From the NCBI GenBank assembly GCA_934446455.1, contig CAKSEE010000023.1:1-42173 (forward strand): a stretch of DNA of 42,173 nt. The letters run 5' to 3'. Below, in pieces: positions 39,690 through 42,173 of the stretch. Both the position numbers and the translations under genes were made by a program. A model generated the notes under the pieces. The model was not told the DNA's origin. It searched no databases and saw nothing but the letters and a program-made list of their open reading frames with translations. The stretch is from an uncultured Oscillospiraceae bacterium (GTDB lineage Bacteria > Bacillota > Clostridia > Oscillospirales > Ruminococcaceae). Position 1 is the stretch's first letter; every line of letters begins with the position of its first letter.

Positions 39690-42173
39690 TTATTCGTTTA
39701 CTGTGTCGTTCTTCTCGGCTTCATTGTCTTCGGGAGCCTTTTGCGCATTCTGCGCGGTTTCTTCGGGCTTTTCGCCCTTTGCCGCCTTTTTTGCGGAGTG
39801 CTTCTTTTTAATGAGGACCGTCCACAGAACGATGTTTATAACCGCAACGAGCGCGCAGCCGCCGATAATAAGCGCGGGCAGGAGCTCGTACGGCCTGCGG
39901 CATACGCAGAACGAACCGCTGCCGTTTTCAAGCGAAGGCGCTTCCACGATAAGGTAGCTGCCGTTCTCGGTGAAATCCACGTGCTTCCACGCGCCGTTTA
40001 CATACTGCATAACGTCGGGCGTGCCCTTGCCCTGCGGCGCAAGGAAGCGCAGCTGCGAGGTGCTGCCCTCGGGAATATCGCAGGAGATCCTGACAAGCCT
40101 GAGCTCGCTGTTATCGTCGGGCGCAAACACGCTGCTGCTCTGCGTTTCAACGCTTATCGTGCTGCCGTCGCCGAAAACACCGTCCGCAAGCACCAGTGCA
40201 AAGCCGTCCTCGGATTTTTGCGCGCTCTCTATCGAGGTGACGTATGGCGTGTAAATCGCTTCCGCTTCCACAGGGTAGGTTATGCAGCTGCTGTCGAACT
40301 CCGACCAGCGGGCAAAGCAGCCCTCCTTCCCGGGTATATCGGGGAAGTCGCTCTCGGAGAGCGCTCCGCCGTATTCCACGCGCACGGTTGAAAGCACCTC
40401 GCCGTCAGCCGTAAAGGTGACGTTTATTACAGCGGCGCTGCCCGCAAGCTTTGCAAACGCGTCGTAATCCACAGGGTACGCCTTCTTCGCGTAGCTTATG
40501 CCGTCTATGCCCGCAGTGCCTCTGTCAACGAAAACGTTGCCGCTTATCTCCGCGCCGTCGTCGGAAAAGTCAACATAGCCCGCGACAGAGCCCGCGCGCT
40601 CGGTGCAGTCCGAGATATCGAGAAGCGAAGCGTTGTCCGTAAGGATAAGCCCCTGCCCCGCAATGCCGCCAACGTAGCTTGAAGCGCTTATTGCAGCGCG
40701 TGAAACGCACTTTCTTATGGCTGCCGTGGAATAGCCCGCAATACCGCCCGCATAGCTGCCCGAGGTGCTTGTGACTTTGCCGCTCTCGGTGCAGGAATTG
40801 ACTGCGCCCATGTCCATTTTGCCGACGATACCGCCGCCGTAGTTCTTCTTTACGGTTATCTCGCCGTAGTTTGCGCTGCTTTCGATAACGTCGCGTATCT
40901 TATAGCTGAAGCTCAGCGACGTGTCGCCGCTGCGCGCTATGTCGTCCTCGGGGTCAAAGTCGAAGTCTATCGCCATAGAGCCTGTGATGCCGCCGACGTT
41001 GACGTCGCCCTGAACGCCGCCGTAGTTGGTGCAGGAAAGCGCCCTGCCCTGCCTGCCTGAAGAGCCGTCCTCGGAAACGTCCGTTGCAACGCCGTCGTCG
41101 TCGCTGTTCATTGCCTTGTCCTTAAGCTCCTGAAGAATGTCAGCTATCTTACCGAGCTCATCGTTTATCTCGCGCATATCGTCAAGCAGAATGTCGCTCT
41201 GCGCGGCGGCTGTGCTGCTTATTGAGGAGATCGCGCCCGTTATCCCCGCAAAGTTGTTGGAGAAGCCGTCCACAGCCGCGCTGTAGTCCGCGTCCGCCGC
41301 GGGAAACTCGATAGTGGGCTTGTCTGCAAGCGAATGTATGGTGTCCGAGAGTATATCCACCGCGTCAGAGAACGCCGCGCACGCGTCGGAGAGGTAGCCC
41401 GAAGCGTCCGAAGCCGCCTCCGAAGCGCCTGCGAGCGTGTCGAGCGCCGAAGAGAGCGAGTCTGCCGCAGCGTCAAAATTCTTCTGCGAGGAAGAAATGG
41501 TGTCAGAAGCCTCCGAGAGCTTCGCCGCAGCGTCAGAAATGGCGTCAAGGCTGTCGCCGAGCGCGCCGAGGTCAAGCTGCTCGTTTATTACGGTAAGCGC
41601 GTCGTTTACGTCGTCCATGGAATCCGAAATAGACGTCAGCGCGCTGTTTATGCGCTTCATCTGCTTTGATATCTCGTCGTAGGTGTCCTCGGGAACGTCC
41701 GAGCGCCTTATTTTATCGAATGCGTCGTTTACGTCCTCGATGGCCTTCTGCGCCTTGTCGAGCGCGTCGGAAAGCTCGCCCGCAGCCTTTTCAAGGTCGG
41801 ACAGCCCCTCGTTGAGCTGCTTTGAGTCGATAGCTCCGTTTATCTTGTCCGCAGCCGCGGAGAGGTGCTCCGCAGCGCTCGCTATGTCGTCTGCGGCGGC
41901 TGAAAGCTCCTTGCTTATCTTGTCCTTGTCGGGCACTGAAGCGGAAGCCTCGCCTATCGCAATGCCGATATGCACCGCCGCCTTACTGAGGTCCTTCGCC
42001 GCGTCTGAAAGCTCGTCGAAGCCCTCCTGCATTTTCTCCGCGTCAACAGAGCCCGCTATCTTTTCAAGGGCGCTGCTCATTTTGCTGAGCGCCTTTGTAA
42101 CGTCCTGCATACTGCTGCCAAGGTCGGAGAGTGCGTCGCCAAGCTGCTTGAAGTCGCTGCCCGTGAGCCATTC
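39690..42173 (-). CDS. Large membrane-anchored surface protein with coiled coil and GLUG-like repeats (partial, 5' end outside window)
   Basis: At least 827 residues, and the frame is still open at the right edge; an internal ATG at 42110 is probably not the true start. Residues from the edge to about 330 form a long Ala/Ser/Asp/Leu-rich coiled coil (SDAAKDLSKAAVHIGIAIGE type). Next come GLUG-like repeats: TNYGGVQGDVNVGGITGSM, NYGEITVKKNYGGGIVGKM, and YVGGIAGQG. Then come beta domains, one membrane helix near the end (LPALIIGGCALVAVINIVLW) and a Lys/Glu-rich cytoplasmic tail of ~45 residues. GLUG motifs occur in surface adhesins and peptidases. The role here is probably adhesion or cell-surface contact, as inference. 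Confidence 0.85.
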   Translation of the reverse strand, partial: EWLTGSDFKQLGDALSDLGSSMQDVTKALSKMSSALEKIAGSVDAEKMQEGFDELSDAAKDLSKAAVHIGIAIGEASASVPDKDKISKELSAAADDIASAAEHLSAAADKINGAIDSKQLNEGLSDLEKAAGELSDALDKAQKAIEDVNDAFDKIRRSDVPEDTYDEISKQMKRINSALTSISDSMDDVNDALTVINEQLDLGALGDSLDAISDAAAKLSEASDTISSSQKNFDAAADSLSSALDTLAGASEAASDASGYLSDACAAFSDAVDILSDTIHSLADKPTIEFPAADADYSAAVDGFSNNFAGITGAISSISSTAAAQSDILLDDMREINDELGKIADILQELKDKAMNSDDDGVATDVSEDGSSGRQGRALSCTNYGGVQGDVNVGGITGSMAIDFDFDPEDDIARSGDTSLSFSYKIRDVIESSANYGEITVKKNYGGGIVGKMDMGAVNSCTESGKVTSTSGSYAGGIAGYSTAAIRKCVSRAAISASSYVGGIAGQGLILTDNASLLDISDCTERAGSVAGYVDFSDDGAEISGNVFVDRGTAGIDGISYAKKAYPVDYDAFAKLAGSAAVINVTFTADGEVLSTVRVEYGGALSESDFPDIPGKEGCFARWSEFDSSCITYPVEAEAIYTPYVTSIESAQKSEDGFALVLADGVFGDGSTISVETQSSSVFAPDDNSELRLVRISCDIPEGSTSQLRFLAPQGKGTPDVMQYVNGAWKHVDFTENGSYLIVEAPSLENGSGSFCVCRRPYELLPALIIGGCALVAVINIVLWTVLIKKKHSAKKAAKGEKPEETAQNAQKAPEDNEAEKNDTVNE

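Overview
The window reads as chromosomal DNA of a Gram-positive, fermentative gut-type bacterium, most likely a member of the Clostridia near Ruminococcaceae/Oscillospirales. This is an inference from style rather than a database match. The support is: the small SRP RNA placed directly upstream of dnaX as in Firmicutes, AGGAGG-type ribosome sites with some TTG and GTG starts, many near-consensus sigma-A promoters with 17-bp spacers, a zinc-ribbon L28, a YoaP-type protein, two intracellular GH13 enzymes and a secreted lichenase. Most genes are GC-rich in third positions. There is no phage, insertion sequence, CRISPR array or integrase, and one tRNA (Leu, CAG).

Layout. 1-2.1 kb: dnaX (open at the left edge) and the SRP RNA, minus strand. 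2.2-4.0 kb: Na/phosphate cotransporter with a PhoU-like tail, minus. 4.05-4.63 kb: a promoter followed by a hairpin-rich stretch without a gene. 4.6-7.2 kb: PLP aminotransferase, trpS, rpmB. 7.35-10.1 kb: ComFB-like protein and a NatAB-type ABC exporter, minus. 10.3-16.0 kb, plus: SGNH hydrolase and Rsm22-like methyltransferase; then a GH13 enzyme and two paralogous secreted repeat proteins. 16.1-19.3 kb: a phosphopantetheinyl transferase facing a vWA lipoprotein operon that carries a third, divergent repeat protein. 19.6-22.8 kb: a YdjI/YdjG/YdjH-like membrane-stress cluster lacking pspA. 23.2-24.7 kb: a GH16 lichenase with a ricin-type lectin domain, palindromes and tRNA-Leu. 25.0-26.8 kb: a lipoprotein and a DUF3810-type membrane metalloprotease. 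26.9-27.9 kb: a decayed MerR/aldo-keto reductase locus whose operator is still intact. 27.9-33.3 kb: PAP2 phosphatase, a second GH13 enzyme, and a periplasmic-sensor GGDEF(degenerate)-EAL protein with a coupled leader ORF. 33.3-38.8 kb: a YoaP protein that has lost its acetyltransferase core, a lipoprotein, then a five-gene minus operon led by an ECF sigma factor. 39.0-39.7 kb: a 22-residue hydrophobic ORF with its own promoter and terminator, next to a mosaic of palindromes. 39.7 kb to the right edge: a large membrane-anchored GLUG/coiled-coil surface protein, open at the edge.

The strongest candidates for something undescribed are the 22-residue gene at 39,016-39,084, the 6-codon ORF coupled to the EAL protein, the three-member secreted repeat family around the vWA lipoprotein, the structured intergenic stretch before the aminotransferase, and the dispersed palindromic element with two copies about 148 bp long. 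The decayed MerR locus and the shortened YoaP gene are clear cases of gene remodelling.
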